A stretch of DNA of 64,000 nt, taken from Bolinopsis microptera. Lineage: Eukaryota > Ctenophora > Tentaculata > Lobata > Bolinopsidae. Each line of letters opens with the position of its first letter. Position 1 is the first letter of the stretch. This document shows positions 10,995 to 21,062 of this stretch, piece by piece. The position numbers and the translations under genes were made by a program. Where the stretch lies: positions 20,205,240 through 20,269,239 of the forward strand of contig NC_087074.1 of assembly GCF_026151205.1 (NCBI RefSeq), written 5' to 3'. A model generated the notes under the pieces. The model had not been told where the DNA came from, made no database searches, and worked only from the letters and a program-made list of their open reading frames with translations.

Positions 10995-11316
10995 CGCCCG
11001 CTGGTGGATATAATCCACATCACCTCGAACCGCGGGCGGAAAAATCGTATAGCACTCGGGCCCGATGGGCCCTCCGTGCTATACGAAAATATGTCCTCCT
11101 CGGGCTAGCGCCCTCGGGGACATATGAAATATTGCACGCGCGTGCGCGTGCAATATTTTGTTCCGCCCGCGAGTCTCCGGTGATATGTATATATATCCAC
11201 CAGCGTGCGCTTTTTCGCATAGCGGGCTCTCACCAGCCCGCTGTCAAAGGGCTCGATATCTCTACAGCCCGCTCATGATATAGCCCGCTAACAAGTGACA
11301 TTTAATTTGACCAGTA
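10995..11316. repeat. GC-rich hairpin-cluster repeat, copy 2 (most complete)
   Basis: At least three hairpins lie head to tail: 11046-11087 (TCGTATAGCAC...GTGCTATACGA with a GGGCCC core), 11089-11125 (ATATGTCC...GGACATAT) and 11127-11158 (AAATATTGCACGCGC...GCGCGTGCAATATTT). Around them, CGCCCGCTGGTGGATATA at the left pairs with TATATATCCACCAGCG at the right. A tail of AGCCCGCT repeats follows. Other copies lie at 7702-7926, 20373-20698 and 29621-29773. Confidence 0.8.
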
Positions 11317-11491
11317 GAATTAGAATTAGAATTAGAATTAGAATTAGAAATTAGAAAGATCATTACAAAATTACATGTGTCAGATCCCAATCAGTTAAAT
11401 GAAAGTTATACAACCAAACAATAAAAAGAACATAATATCTTAAATAAATAATTAAAAGGTTTGAAAGTGTGCACGAAATAAGGATACTAAG

Positions 11492-14400
11492 TCATAGCTT
11501 ACTTTTAGGAAATCTTTCACGAAATAGATTATAAACAAAATTTCTGGTCTCCAAAATGTAATCCTCATGAAATAATTTACTGAATTGACTATTTGTGAGT
11601 ATGTTGTGAAGAACTGTGCTGTTTCTTTGTCTGATCTCCTTGTAGACAGGACATTCTTTAAGCAAATGGACTTCGTCTTCTTTAATGATGTCACTAAACG
11701 GGAGCTCGTTCAGGAGGTCTATGGTGATTCTGTCTGAGCTGCAGCAGAAGTGGCAAGCTCTGTAGAAGATGCTTGAGTTTTTCCAGCCATATCGCCCCGT
11801 CTCGATATTAAGTTTGTGGGAGCTTGTCCTCAGCCATGTGGTACATCGGGTTTTCTTGTGATTGGGTAGAGACAGGCATGGTTCTAATCCAAAGCTGCTT
11901 TTGACTTCGTTGTAGAATGTAAGCTTTTTGTTTTCAAGTCGAGCTTTTTCCCACTTTTCTTGGAACCAATTTCTCATTCTACTCCGAACGAGTTGGCTGT
12001 TCGGCATGGGAACATTCTTCGAGACAATTGTTCGTTTAATTGCTCCTGGGTCAAATGCGTCGGTCAGCGCTCTCGATGTTCGGAACCAGGTCAGCTCTAG
12101 GTTTCTTTGCTCTACAAAAGCATGGCGAACAATCTGTGGTGAGTTTTTTCTGTCAAGGAGGACGAGCCTGTTGTGGAAGTCAAGAAAGAGCTTACTCAGT
12201 TGTATTCCAAGGGGATATCTTCCTGTGTCTCCCCATATCGGGATATTTGAAGTTCTCTTGTTGACCCCAGTCGTCCATTTTAGCAGCGAGAGATGCAGGC
12301 GCTCGATGCTGTCGTTCGCTAATTGACTGAGTGTGTCTTTGTCAGACTGTGTTTTCTTCTGGCAGATGTTGCTGAGAATGTTGGTATAGGGGAGCCACAC
12401 CTGACTACCGTATGAGACGACAGGAAGTATAAAGGCATCGAAGAGTTTGAGCACAGCCTCTTTAGAAATTGAGGAGAGATCAACCGTCTTTTTCAGGGAG
12501 AAGTATGCTCGAAGTCCTTTGATCCTGAGCTGCTCTTGGTTAAGCTTCATACTGCCACATATTGTGAAATGAGTACCTAGGTAGCAGTAGCTTTTGACCG
12601 AGGGGATTACAATACTTCTGCCGTAGGTAAGTGTTTTACTCTCGAGTAACTGCCTTCCTGAGGGATTGAAGATGATGACCGCAGTTTTCTTAATGTTAAA
12701 AATCAATCCCCAGTTAGTGCAAAATATGTGGAGTTGGTCAATCATTAGCTGAAGACTGACCTTGTTAAGGGCTAGCAGGACCAGATCATCCGCCCAAAGC
12801 AGGTGAGTAATCTGTTGGTTGTTGAGTTGGGGACTTTCCACTCCGGTTAGGGTGTTAATCTGGAGGGAGAGTTCGTAGATATAGCATTTGAAGAGTTCTG
12901 GGCTCAAGGGGTGGCCCTGTTCCGTTCCTGCATTAACGTCAAAACAAGCCGAGAGCTTTTTAACCATTTTATGCCTTGCTTTTGAGTTTCTGTACATGTA
13001 TTGGAGGCAATCAAAAAACCGCCCCTGCATACCAAGCTTATTTAATTTGTACAATAGTGCTTCTCTTGATACCGTGTCGAACGCTTTCTGAAAGTCTACA
13101 AAACAGCTGTAGATTCTTTTCCGTTGGACTTTTACATATTTTTCAATACAGGTGTTAAGTGTGAAAATATGATCAGAGGTTTGTGCCCCCTTGCAAAATC
13201 CTCTCTGGTTCTGTGATTCGGGGCAATGTACAGCTCTGAATTCGAGAAGTCGACTGAGCAAAATATTTGAAAATAACTTGCCCAGATTGCTGCCCACGGC
13301 GATTGCTCGATAGTTATCCGGGTCATGTGGACAACCTTTTTTGTGGAGAGGGGTAACGATAGTGGTGTTCCAAGGGTATACACCAAACTTAAGACATTCA
13401 TTAAAGAGTTTTTGAATGAGTTTCACAACTTCGTCCGTCGATGTTTTGAGGAACTCATTAAGAATTAAGTCGATACCCGCTGCCTTTCCATTTTGTAAGC
13501 ATTTGATGCCTTTCTTCATTTCTTCCTGGTCGATATCTCTGTTAAGGATTTCAGTGTCGATGATGATTTCACTTTCATCATTCAGTTTCACCAATTCGTT
13601 AGGTACTGTTTTGGTCTTGTACAGATCTTTAAAGAATTTATAAAAGTTCTCTATATCGAAGAGGTCAAGTACCGACTCTTCTTTATTGGCATCTTTAAGT
13701 TTATTGAAGTCCTTCCATGAGATATGCCCGTCTTGCAAGATGTCTTCATTGATTTCTTTGTAGAATAGGTATTTTTTATGCTTGATGAGACGCTTGTATT
13801 CCTTTTTCTTAGCGTAGTACTCAATGCGTATAACATCGTTTCTAGGCTGTTTTCCATATTTTCTGGCAAGCTTGTTGACTTCTCGTTTCAGTATAATGCA
13901 TTTTGCATCGAACCAGCGATTTTTGGCCTGAATTCTTGGCTTGCGTTTCTTGGTGATATGATTTTTTCGGGGACCCTCTACATCTTTGTTGATGTCCACA
14001 AGGAGTCTGGTTAATCTAAGGTTAAGACTGTGGACGTCTTCTTCAGAATGACATACTTCGTCAACAAGGTCAGAGATAGTTTTAAGCGTACTTAGCTTTA
14101 GGAGCCTTGCTTTGTATTCTTTTGCTGATTGCTCACCATTCCACTGCACCTTTTCTTGTACATCATCGTAAAGGTTGAGAGCTGATTCTGAGTCTATTAT
14201 TTTCTGAGTTGATTTCAAAGAGCACAGCAGCGGCCGATGGTCTGATAGGTCGGAGAGCTCAAGGACTTTGAAATGTTTGATTACATGTCGTGTGTCGTTT
14301 GATAATGCCATATAGTCCACAATACTAGTTCCATTGTATTGGTGTGACGTCGACTCGCCAAATATGTCACCTAGAGTGGATCCATTTAGGATAGACATAT

Positions 14401-15076
14401 TACAGCTCTGAATTAAGTCTAGGAATTTTTTACCCCGGTCATTGATGACAGGGTCCCTGCTTGCTCGTTGTTTGTGGTAAGAAGGGTAGGACTCGATTTG
14501 ACCTGTTGTGAATTCCTCATTGCAGGGTTGAACCGCTTCATCTGCGTTAAGGTTACCTGTTCTTGCGTTGAAGTCCCCAACTAGAAGTATCGCTTTGGTC
14601 TTAAGTGACGCAATGAATTCAAGAGTATGCCCCATTGTGTCTACATCCGAGCCCAAGGCGAGCTTTTTTATTTTGTAAGATGAGTTGGGAGGAGAGTCAT
14701 ACACATTTATAAGCATTAGGTCCTTGCTGAGCCCAGTAGCTGTAGTTGAGATATTTACAGCCAAGATGTCTTGTGATTCACACATAATAGGCCTCACAAA
14801 TTCACTAATAGATCTGTGAACACCGATACAGAGACCGCCTGATCGTGAGTCAGACATTAGTTTGTTAAAACATTTATACTGGGGAAGCTCGACATTCCCT
14901 TTTGTTTCTTGGAGGCAGAAAATTAAACCGCTGGTTAGAGTTCTGGTGAATTCATTTTGATCCGTTTTCTTCCCAAGGGTTTGGTGATTAATGTCGTAAA
15001 TATTCCAGGAGAGGATCGACAAATCACAGTTTTTGTATTCTACCTCACTATGCCTTTTCTTGTGATCGTTATTCAT
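11492..15076 (-). CDS. APE endonuclease - reverse transcriptase (ORF2), intact 1194 codons
   Basis: This is the retrotransposition enzyme. The APE endonuclease occupies roughly residues 15-290 (DLSILSWNIYD, FCLQETKG, LLVGDFNARTG, DLSDHRPLL). The RT lies at roughly 510-790 (IVTPLHKKG, FVDFQKAFDTV, GTEQGHPLSPELF, catalytic LLWADDLVLL). A C-terminal Cys/His knuckle (CHFCC...H...C) follows near 1110-1160. There are no internal stops. The ATG start overlaps the upstream ORF's TAA by 8 bases (ATGAATAA), an arrangement compatible with termination-reinitiation. WADD replaces the commoner FADD, as in the truncated relative at 1823-3399. An intact frame with all boxes present suggests recent activity, though ORF1 is damaged or translated unconventionally. 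Confidence 0.88.
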   Translation of the reverse strand: MNNDHKKRHSEVEYKNCDLSILSWNIYDINHQTLGKKTDQNEFTRTLTSGLIFCLQETKGNVELPQYKCFNKLMSDSRSGGLCIGVHRSISEFVRPIMCESQDILAVNISTTATGLSKDLMLINVYDSPPNSSYKIKKLALGSDVDTMGHTLEFIASLKTKAILLVGDFNARTGNLNADEAVQPCNEEFTTGQIESYPSYHKQRASRDPVINDRGKKFLDLIQSCNMSILNGSTLGDIFGESTSHQYNGTSIVDYMALSNDTRHVIKHFKVLELSDLSDHRPLLCSLKSTQKIIDSESALNLYDDVQEKVQWNGEQSAKEYKARLLKLSTLKTISDLVDEVCHSEEDVHSLNLRLTRLLVDINKDVEGPRKNHITKKRKPRIQAKNRWFDAKCIILKREVNKLARKYGKQPRNDVIRIEYYAKKKEYKRLIKHKKYLFYKEINEDILQDGHISWKDFNKLKDANKEESVLDLFDIENFYKFFKDLYKTKTVPNELVKLNDESEIIIDTEILNRDIDQEEMKKGIKCLQNGKAAGIDLILNEFLKTSTDEVVKLIQKLFNECLKFGVYPWNTTIVTPLHKKGCPHDPDNYRAIAVGSNLGKLFSNILLSRLLEFRAVHCPESQNQRGFCKGAQTSDHIFTLNTCIEKYVKVQRKRIYSCFVDFQKAFDTVSREALLYKLNKLGMQGRFFDCLQYMYRNSKARHKMVKKLSACFDVNAGTEQGHPLSPELFKCYIYELSLQINTLTGVESPQLNNQQITHLLWADDLVLLALNKVSLQLMIDQLHIFCTNWGLIFNIKKTAVIIFNPSGRQLLESKTLTYGRSIVIPSVKSYCYLGTHFTICGSMKLNQEQLRIKGLRAYFSLKKTVDLSSISKEAVLKLFDAFILPVVSYGSQVWLPYTNILSNICQKKTQSDKDTLSQLANDSIERLHLSLLKWTTGVNKRTSNIPIWGDTGRYPLGIQLSKLFLDFHNRLVLLDRKNSPQIVRHAFVEQRNLELTWFRTSRALTDAFDPGAIKRTIVSKNVPMPNSQLVRSRMRNWFQEKWEKARLENKKLTFYNEVKSSFGLEPCLSLPNHKKTRCTTWLRTSSHKLNIETGRYGWKNSSIFYRACHFCCSSDRITIDLLNELPFSDIIKEDEVHLLKECPVYKEIRQRNSTVLHNILTNSQFSKLFHEDYILETRNFVYNLFRERFPKSKL

Positions 15077-17324
15077 GTAGTGAATCGTTCCGTAGGGTTC
15101 TGTTGTTTGTTTGTTTTGATGGTGTTTGGATTCCTACCGAGCGCTGCAGACTGTCTCTGAGACGTAGCCAAAGCCTAAATTGTCCACGTTCACTAAGTTG
15201 GATACTTGCTTTTCCATTGTCATTGATTTTTCTTTCTATGTATCCTCCTAGAGAGTCGTTGTTGGTTGTAAATAGGCGATCCTTGTACTTGTGGGAGGTT
15301 CTTTCGCAGGATATAAATTCCCTTAAGGTGTTGTTGATCTGCCGTAGTCTACTATTGGTTTCAGGGTATCCTGGTACTGGTATCATAAGCGAAACACATA
15401 GTTTGGTTGAGGTATTCTCTAGAACATTGTAAATAATCTTTTTAAAGTTATTTGTTATGGTGTTGCCTTCTGTATTACACAGCACGTCACCGAAACCAAC
15501 GTGAATAACTACAGTTTCTGGTTTGACTGCCTTGATCCGTGATATCAGATTTCCGTTCTTGATGGTAGATTCAGCAGATTTTTCGATTTGACGGCTGATG
15601 TCAAAGACTCGTGAGAATTTGTCTTGCTCGAATTTGTCAAAGTAAGCATCATGCACAATGAGACATTTGTGTGTATTGAACTTTTTGCTTTGACTACTCT
15701 TTGGTCCTGTAAACGGAAGATTAGCTTTGCAGTTGGTTAGGATGTTTGTTTTCTGGTACTTTGTCTTAGGATTGGGAAGTAGATGTTTTCTCGAATCAGA
15801 GCTTGTTGACATATTCCAATCTGTCGAATCATCAAGTGGGGCGTCATTCTTTTCGTTTTCCTTAGTTTTTGTGCTGTTCAGGATTATTTTCTCTGATGTG
15901 TTGGTAGTTTGAGGGAGGTCCTTTTCCGCGATTCTGAAGATTCCTGAGTTTTCCGTCATAGCACAAGCATCCTTTTGTGGTTCCTTGGTCGTTGAACTGA
16001 GTGAAGACAACTCTGTGTTGTGGTGCTTCATGTTATTCAATTCATTAGTGCCTCTGGTTTTTTGAGCCCCATTGTTGTTTGAGGACTTTTCCTTTTCTAT
16101 TCCAGCTTTGCTTTTAGCTTGATCGAAAGATTTGTCTTTGGTGGCCATTCCTCTCATTTCTTTTAAGGAGGATTTCAGTTCCTGGTTGTCACGCCACAAC
16201 GCTGCTAGTACACAAAGTATCATTGTTTGTTGACGCTGTGAGGTTTCTGCATACTCTGGTATGCATTCTCGTTTAGCAACTTGCGGAGAAGATGTTGCAT
16301 TATTATTGACCTTAGTTGAGGGATTCATCAGGTCAGTAGTTATACTCTTTTTCGTTTTCTGCACGTTCGGCTCTAGGGCGTCGATTTTGTTCTTCGTTTT
16401 AGTGTAATCTTTTTTCATTTTACTGAGAGAGTCTGTAATTGTGTCCAAACAAGTTTGCTGGGTATTGAGAGTTTCGAATATTAGTTTGTTGTTTGCTTCT
16501 AATTTCTTGTTTGGCGGTGGAGTTTTTGGGTTGGCGTGTTGCTCCTGCATTGTTCTGGTTTGGATCGCAAGATTTTCGATGATTGCATTTTGCTTACATA
16601 TGTCATCTTGTAGTCGAAGTAGGCATTCCTGGAGCACTTTCAGAGGGCCTTCTGTTATGGACTTACAAGAGTCGCAGTTCACCAAAGTATCAGTTTGATT
16701 AGATCCTGTAGATGTACCAACTTTAGATGTTTCCTTTTTCTTTTTTGCGCGCTTGTTTTTAGAAGTAATGGGTGCCTTTTTTTTCTTTACGAAATCTTTC
16801 AGTTTTACGTCTGGGTTTGAGTTTTCTGCTGGTGTTTCCCATTCATCTGCGCTATCTTCTTGCGAGCTGATACCATCTGAGCTATCACTCAGCATGGTTG
16901 GTAGAAGCTTGGAGGTCTTTTTATCATTGCTTTGGGCTCGACCTTCTTGGATATCTAGTATTCGTTCTCTGAGAAGCTTTTTCTTAGCTGCATCCGTCAG
17001 AGATGCAGTTTGTTTAGAGTCTAATCCCAAGTGAAAGAGTTCACCATCAATCAAGGAACCTTTCATTTTCTCTACCATTCCTGAGATGAACGATTTGGAA
17101 GCTTGGACTTGTTGTTGATTTACCAGCTTTACGAGCTGAAGTAGGGAGGCCTGATTTTTCAAATTGTTGCCTTGGGACTTTAGGTTGCAGAATTTAAGCC
17201 ACTTCTTAATCGCGGCTGATTTTTGTCCCTCAATAATGAGTTCGCAGGTTTTCTCTTGAAGGAAGACATTAGTTATGAGAGCTTTTTGTGGTTCTACGAA
17301 AGCCTCCTTTTTCGGAGCATTCAA
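15069..17324 (-). CDS. Retrotransposon ORF1, C-terminal block with degenerate SGNH-hydrolase-like domain
   Basis: The open frame is 751 codons, opening at TTG (no ATG), four bases into the stop of the preceding block. From N to C it has a basic/acidic region with a KNKRAKKKKE cluster (about 189-198), a CDSC pair (217-220), and probable coiled-coil stretches (about 225-330). The C-terminal domain (553-725) is organised like the SGNH/GDSL esterases of CR1-type ORF1 proteins. Block I reads CLIVHDAYFD, block III VVIHVGFGDV, block V SIQLSERGQF. The nucleophile Ser, the Asn of GxND and the His of block V appear replaced, so it is probably catalytically inactive. It likely has an RNA-binding or chaperone role, but this is inferred. 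Confidence 0.7.
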   Translation of the reverse strand: MNAPKKEAFVEPQKALITNVFLQEKTCELIIEGQKSAAIKKWLKFCNLKSQGNNLKNQASLLQLVKLVNQQQVQASKSFISGMVEKMKGSLIDGELFHLGLDSKQTASLTDAAKKKLLRERILDIQEGRAQSNDKKTSKLLPTMLSDSSDGISSQEDSADEWETPAENSNPDVKLKDFVKKKKAPITSKNKRAKKKKETSKVGTSTGSNQTDTLVNCDSCKSITEGPLKVLQECLLRLQDDICKQNAIIENLAIQTRTMQEQHANPKTPPPNKKLEANNKLIFETLNTQQTCLDTITDSLSKMKKDYTKTKNKIDALEPNVQKTKKSITTDLMNPSTKVNNNATSSPQVAKRECIPEYAETSQRQQTMILCVLAALWRDNQELKSSLKEMRGMATKDKSFDQAKSKAGIEKEKSSNNNGAQKTRGTNELNNMKHHNTELSSLSSTTKEPQKDACAMTENSGIFRIAEKDLPQTTNTSEKIILNSTKTKENEKNDAPLDDSTDWNMSTSSDSRKHLLPNPKTKYQKTNILTNCKANLPFTGPKSSQSKKFNTHKCLIVHDAYFDKFEQDKFSRVFDISRQIEKSAESTIKNGNLISRIKAVKPETVVIHVGFGDVLCNTEGNTITNNFKKIIYNVLENTSTKLCVSLMIPVPGYPETNSRLRQINNTLREFISCERTSHKYKDRLFTTNNDSLGGYIERKINDNGKASIQLSERGQFRLWLRLRDSLQRSVGIQTPSKQTNNRTLRNDSLHE

Positions 17325-18112
17325 GCATTGTCTCGTTGTTCAGCAGAACCTGAGTTTTCAGTTTTAGTGAGTTGGGTCTCTGTCAGCAATTCATTCTGTT
17401 CATCATTAGTTGCGGGGGATTGGTGATGATTCGGAAGCTCTTCTCTGGTTTCGGATTGGTCAGATCCTTCATCTTTAGTGACTTGTGTATCTGCCACCAT
17501 AACTGGCTCATTCAGCTCGTCGCTAGCGGCCGGGTTTTCAGCTTGTTCCATGGCGGTTACATCTTTTGTTAATTGAGTTCCAGTTTCAATTACTTTACAG
17601 TCTGTATCGAATTCTTGTTGCTGTAGTTGAGTTGGAACGTTATCCTCTTCTCGTAAGGTATGGTGTTTAGGTGAAACAATTATGTGGAAGTTGAGGATGT
17701 CAGCTTCTAGTGCATTTTCGCGTGCTAGGCTGATGAACATGCTTTCGGTAGTTTTTGGCAGGGCAGATATAACGGCAAGGTTGGTCAGTTGCACGTCGAA
17801 GACATCCATCATTGCGATGTTTAGCTTCTTTGGTATGATATTCAACGCCCGCTCCCTCCCCATGTGCAAACAGATCATTGGGTCTCCAAGTCCTCTATCT
17901 GTTTCACTGAGGTCTATCTTGAAGTTTCTGCCTTCCATACTGATAATTTCGAGAGAGTTGAACATTGGGGATGTCTTTTTTATATCTATTTGCTGGTAGT
18001 GTGCATTAAAGCTTTGCAAGTAGGTAGAGGAGTGGGTCTGTGACAGCTTCTTTGTGACACAGATCACTGCGCTGTTCTTGAGCGGATATACTGTTTGTAA
18101 TTGAGTCCACAA
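17321..18112 (-). pseudogene. Retrotransposon ORF1, middle block (shifted frame)
   Basis: This 263-codon open stretch opens at TTG and lies one frame away from both neighbours. It overlaps the upstream block by 107 bases and the downstream one by 4. No known domain was recognised. Its second half contains three imperfect repeats around TQLTKD/TQVTKD/TQLTKT, rich in Glu, Asn and Ser. The flanking blocks share one frame, so the simplest reading is one long ORF1 with two compensating frameshifts, near 18006-18112 and near 17321. A separate overlapping ORF cannot be excluded. Confidence 0.5.
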
Positions 18113-19268
18113 CCTCTTGGTTCCATATTACTGCGATCGATTGATGGCCCAGTTTATGGTCAGCTTTCAGTTTGAGGTCTTTACTTGTAGTGCCACCCAT
18201 CGGGTAGCTCTTTCTGTTTAGCGTATTTTCCAGTATAGTGACTAGGCTCGCCGGGGTGAGGTTGGTGTCTCCATTTAGGAAGTCGTGTTTAATGTGGATC
18301 AGAGATTCTCTCCCAGCAGAGCAATCATGGTATCCTTCCTCGTTAATTCTGATACAGCCTAGTTCATGTTTTGGAATAGAGAATGATTCAGCAAAGTTAA
18401 TGTCAGATTCTGATGGGGACCTTTTCCGCACAGGTGTTGCATTAAATAACTCCTTGTCGACCTTTAGCCGAAGACGTTTCTTTACAATTTCAGCAGGGGG
18501 GTATGGGCCTACTGATCTCGATCTCGGTCGGATTCGACTGAAACGGGAGTCGTAAGGGGATAGCAACATCCGTTTCTTGCCCGAGTGAATGGGCAGTGGG
18601 GTGATCTCAGGGGCTCCTATGCCTGTGAAGTAGCCATCGATTTGTTCATCAGCTTCTGACTTTGGTCTCTTGGCTGGAGTTATGTGAATGCTCGGGGTTG
18701 GCCAGGACTTTGTGATATCAAGTCGGGCTACTTGGTTTTGATAAATAGGGGAGGGTGGTGTTCTGTTCCCAGAATCTTGTTCATCATCATCCTTTTCGAT
18801 GAATTCTATTACTTTGTTTTTGAGAGACTCACTGACGGTCCTCGGGGTTTCTTCAGTGAGTGGTGAAACCACGGGGAGATGACAATCTCTTTTCAGTGGG
18901 GTGAGCAGATGATCACCATCGTTCTCAGAGATGGTGGTTGTGTCAGTACTGTTGCCGAAAACCCAGTTGTTGGCGAATCCAAGTATTTTGAAAAAGGATT
19001 TTTCAGACACCATGCTGACGTTTGATTTTTCGTTGATACTGATGTTGTTTGAGGTTTCAAATCTACCGGGTAAACTTACACGTTTTTTGTTTCTATCGCG
19101 TTTATCCTCGGTTTTGACATCTGTATTTATTTCACACTGACTGAGTATCTTCTGCTTACTCTTTTTCGGACCATCTCCATCGTCATCATCTTCCTCATTA
19201 TCGTCTCCTATCAGTTTATTGTAGTTTGCACGGTTCAGTTTCTGTATCGTCTCCATGTGAAATTCCAT
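18006..19268 (-). CDS. Retrotransposon ORF1, N-terminal block
   Basis: This is 420 codons starting at the ATG at 19268. The N-terminus is acidic (EEDDDDGDG) followed by a basic segment (KKSKQK, KRDRNKKR). The rest is low in recognisable structure, rich in Ser, Pro and charged residues, with ITPAKRPKSE and RPRSRSVGPYPP segments that resemble nuclear-localisation or nucleic-acid-binding tails. No family was recognised. Its ATG region is duplicated as an orphan 33-bp fragment at 7956-7988. It is probably the beginning of the element's ORF1 polyprotein. Confidence 0.55.
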   Translation of the reverse strand: MEFHMETIQKLNRANYNKLIGDDNEEDDDDGDGPKKSKQKILSQCEINTDVKTEDKRDRNKKRVSLPGRFETSNNISINEKSNVSMVSEKSFFKILGFANNWVFGNSTDTTTISENDGDHLLTPLKRDCHLPVVSPLTEETPRTVSESLKNKVIEFIEKDDDEQDSGNRTPPSPIYQNQVARLDITKSWPTPSIHITPAKRPKSEADEQIDGYFTGIGAPEITPLPIHSGKKRMLLSPYDSRFSRIRPRSRSVGPYPPAEIVKKRLRLKVDKELFNATPVRKRSPSESDINFAESFSIPKHELGCIRINEEGYHDCSAGRESLIHIKHDFLNGDTNLTPASLVTILENTLNRKSYPMGGTTSKDLKLKADHKLGHQSIAVIWNQEVVDSITNSISAQEQRSDLCHKEAVTDPLLYLLAKL

Positions 19269-19790
19269 AAATCAACAACTTACAAGTTACTTAGAACTAT
19301 ATTTGAAACCGGTTTAATTCATTAACGATGAATTCAATTGCAATAATCGTACAGTGAGCTAATTAGTGTAGTTTCTGTTTCTAAATTCCCACGGCATCGA
19401 TAATTGTTTTGTGTTTACCATTTCAGTTGTGTTTACCATTTTCATTTCACTAGTTCAGTCGATAAATCTTGAAATGTAGGCCGAAATTTTACGTGTTATT
19501 CTATTGTGTTCCCGAAAGATATTTTGCCCTGTTTTTGTTTTGAAACTGCCATTTAAATTGATGTTAAGAATTTGATCTTTAACTTTCATATTAAATGTCC
19601 ATGATCAGACTGTGATCTCGAGCTCTCTGGGTTACTACTTTTAAGTGTCCAGCCACTCAGTAGCTGCTACAGAAACTGTAGTAACTGGTTACCCGGGTAA
19701 CCCTGGTTACCCAGGTAACTGACATGATAATGACAACTAACTTGGCAGTAGAGGGCTCTGTGGCGACTGGTGGTGCTTGTTCTGGTTCCA
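19269..19790. other. AT-rich stretch, possible 5' leader of the retrotransposon
   Basis: No gene is seen. A short nested palindrome, GGTTACCCGGGTAACC followed by GGTTACCCAGGTAAC, lies at about 19688-19720. Confidence 0.4.
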
Positions 19791-20007
19791 GGGAGGGAGA
19801 GGGGAGAGAGGTAGAGAAGTATAGAGGAAGAGTAGGAGAGAAAGAGAGGGAGAGGAGGAGAGAGGGAGATAAAGAGAGAGGGATAGAGGGAGAGCGGGAC
19901 GTAAGGAGAGTGGGAGAAGGAGAAAGGAAGATAGGGAGAGTGTGAGAGAGGGATAGAGGGATAGAGGGATAGAGGGAGAGAGGGAGAGAGGGAGAGAGGG
20001 AGAGAGG
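19790..20007. repeat. Purine-rich (GAGAGG/GGGAGA)n microsatellite
   Basis: About 215 bp of nearly pure G/A on the plus strand, ending in a clean GAGGGAGA array. Open frames on either strand are low-complexity artefacts. Confidence 0.9.
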
Positions 20008-20215
20008 GCCTATATTTTGATCGTTTACATTAAAATATGAAGCTGAAACAATGAGCTGAAACATTATTTGATAGCAGCCGGTTTTCGTTCTATAGTCAGT
20101 CATTTTGGCCTGTTTTACATCTTAAACCAAAAGCAACATGATTTTTTCGTAACTTTTCTGAAATCTTGTACATTAATTTGCTGTGATTGTTGCAAACTGA
20201 AGCTTCGTGATAAAC

Positions 20216-20698
20216 GCCCGCTGATGGATATACATGATATCATTCCTCGCCTCGAGGGACGAGGGCGGAACTATCGTATTAAAAACATGTTGAAAGTAAA
20301 AGTGAAACTAAATTAAAAACGGATCTCTTGAAGAAACTAAAGTAAAAACTAATATCTGTAAGAAAAAGCTCACGCTGGTGGATATAATCCACATCACCTC
20401 GACCCGCGGGCGGAAAAATCGTATAGCACTCGGGCCCGATGGGCCCTCCGTGCTATACGAAAATATGTCCTCCTCGGGCTAGAGCCCTCGGGGACATATG
20501 CAATATTTTGTTCCGCCCGCGAGTCTCCGGTGATATGTATATATATCTCCAGGCTATATTATTATATCGCCCGATGGTATAGCGGGCTACCGCTATATCA
20601 GCGGGCTGTGAGAGCGGGCCGGGATATATCATGTTTTTTAGTTCTAACTAGCGGGCTGCACGGTCCTGCTGGCGAAAATATAGCCCGCTGGTGGATAT
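20216..20698. repeat. GC-rich hairpin-cluster repeat, copy 3 and partial copy
   Basis: A partial unit lies at 20216-20278 (CGCCCGCTGATGGATATA...GAGGGCGGAA). A fuller unit begins at 20373 with the GTATAGCAC and ATATGTCC hairpins and GCCCGCGAGTCTCCGG. The long CACGCGC hairpin is missing here. Further GCGGGCT-rich palindromes run to 20698, directly against the receptor copy 1 intron. Confidence 0.75.
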
Positions 20699-21062
20699 AA
20701 TACTACGGCGTTTAAATTTGTCACTGTCAACAAAGTTCGAAAATTAACCAAATTTAATGACAAACCGTATCGCCGTTCCGTTCATCGGTAGATTACCAAT
20801 TGTGTCTCATTGTGGTCAATCCATAATCAGCCCTTATATAATTTCGTGCATTCAGCATGCTTAAGAATCCTTAAGCAACCCTTTAGTTTTGTGTGTAAGT
20901 GATCGAAGGGTCAACTGTCACTGATAATTTACATTTAAACGACTCTTAAATTTAAGCGATTATCGACAGATTACTAACTCCCCACTTGTTTATCGCACGT
21001 TTCTAATAATAATAAACATATCCCTGTTTGTTTTATGAATATGACTGCACCTCCCGCCTCAG

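Larger units (their letters stand above)
11317..19268 (-). mobile_element. Near full-length non-LTR retrotransposon with two-ORF organisation
   Basis: The 3' end carries a (TTCTAA)n hexamer tail (AGAATT units at 11318-11345 on the plus strand) that follows directly on the hairpin-cluster repeat. ORF2 (11492-15076) is intact. The ORF1 region (15069-19268) is long and needs two frame changes. The 5' boundary is not determined; candidate leader sequence extends beyond 19268. Confidence 0.78.

Noticed and set aside
7702-11316. The two flanking hairpin-cluster repeats as long terminal repeats of one retroelement
   Set aside because: Copies also occur singly at 20373 and 29621. The enclosed RT has non-LTR features and its own 3' tail, and there is no gag, protease or primer-binding site.
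19657-20103. Ser/Leu/Pro-rich 148-residue frame and its Arg/Glu/Gly-rich opposite
   Set aside because: Translation of a GA-rich microsatellite.
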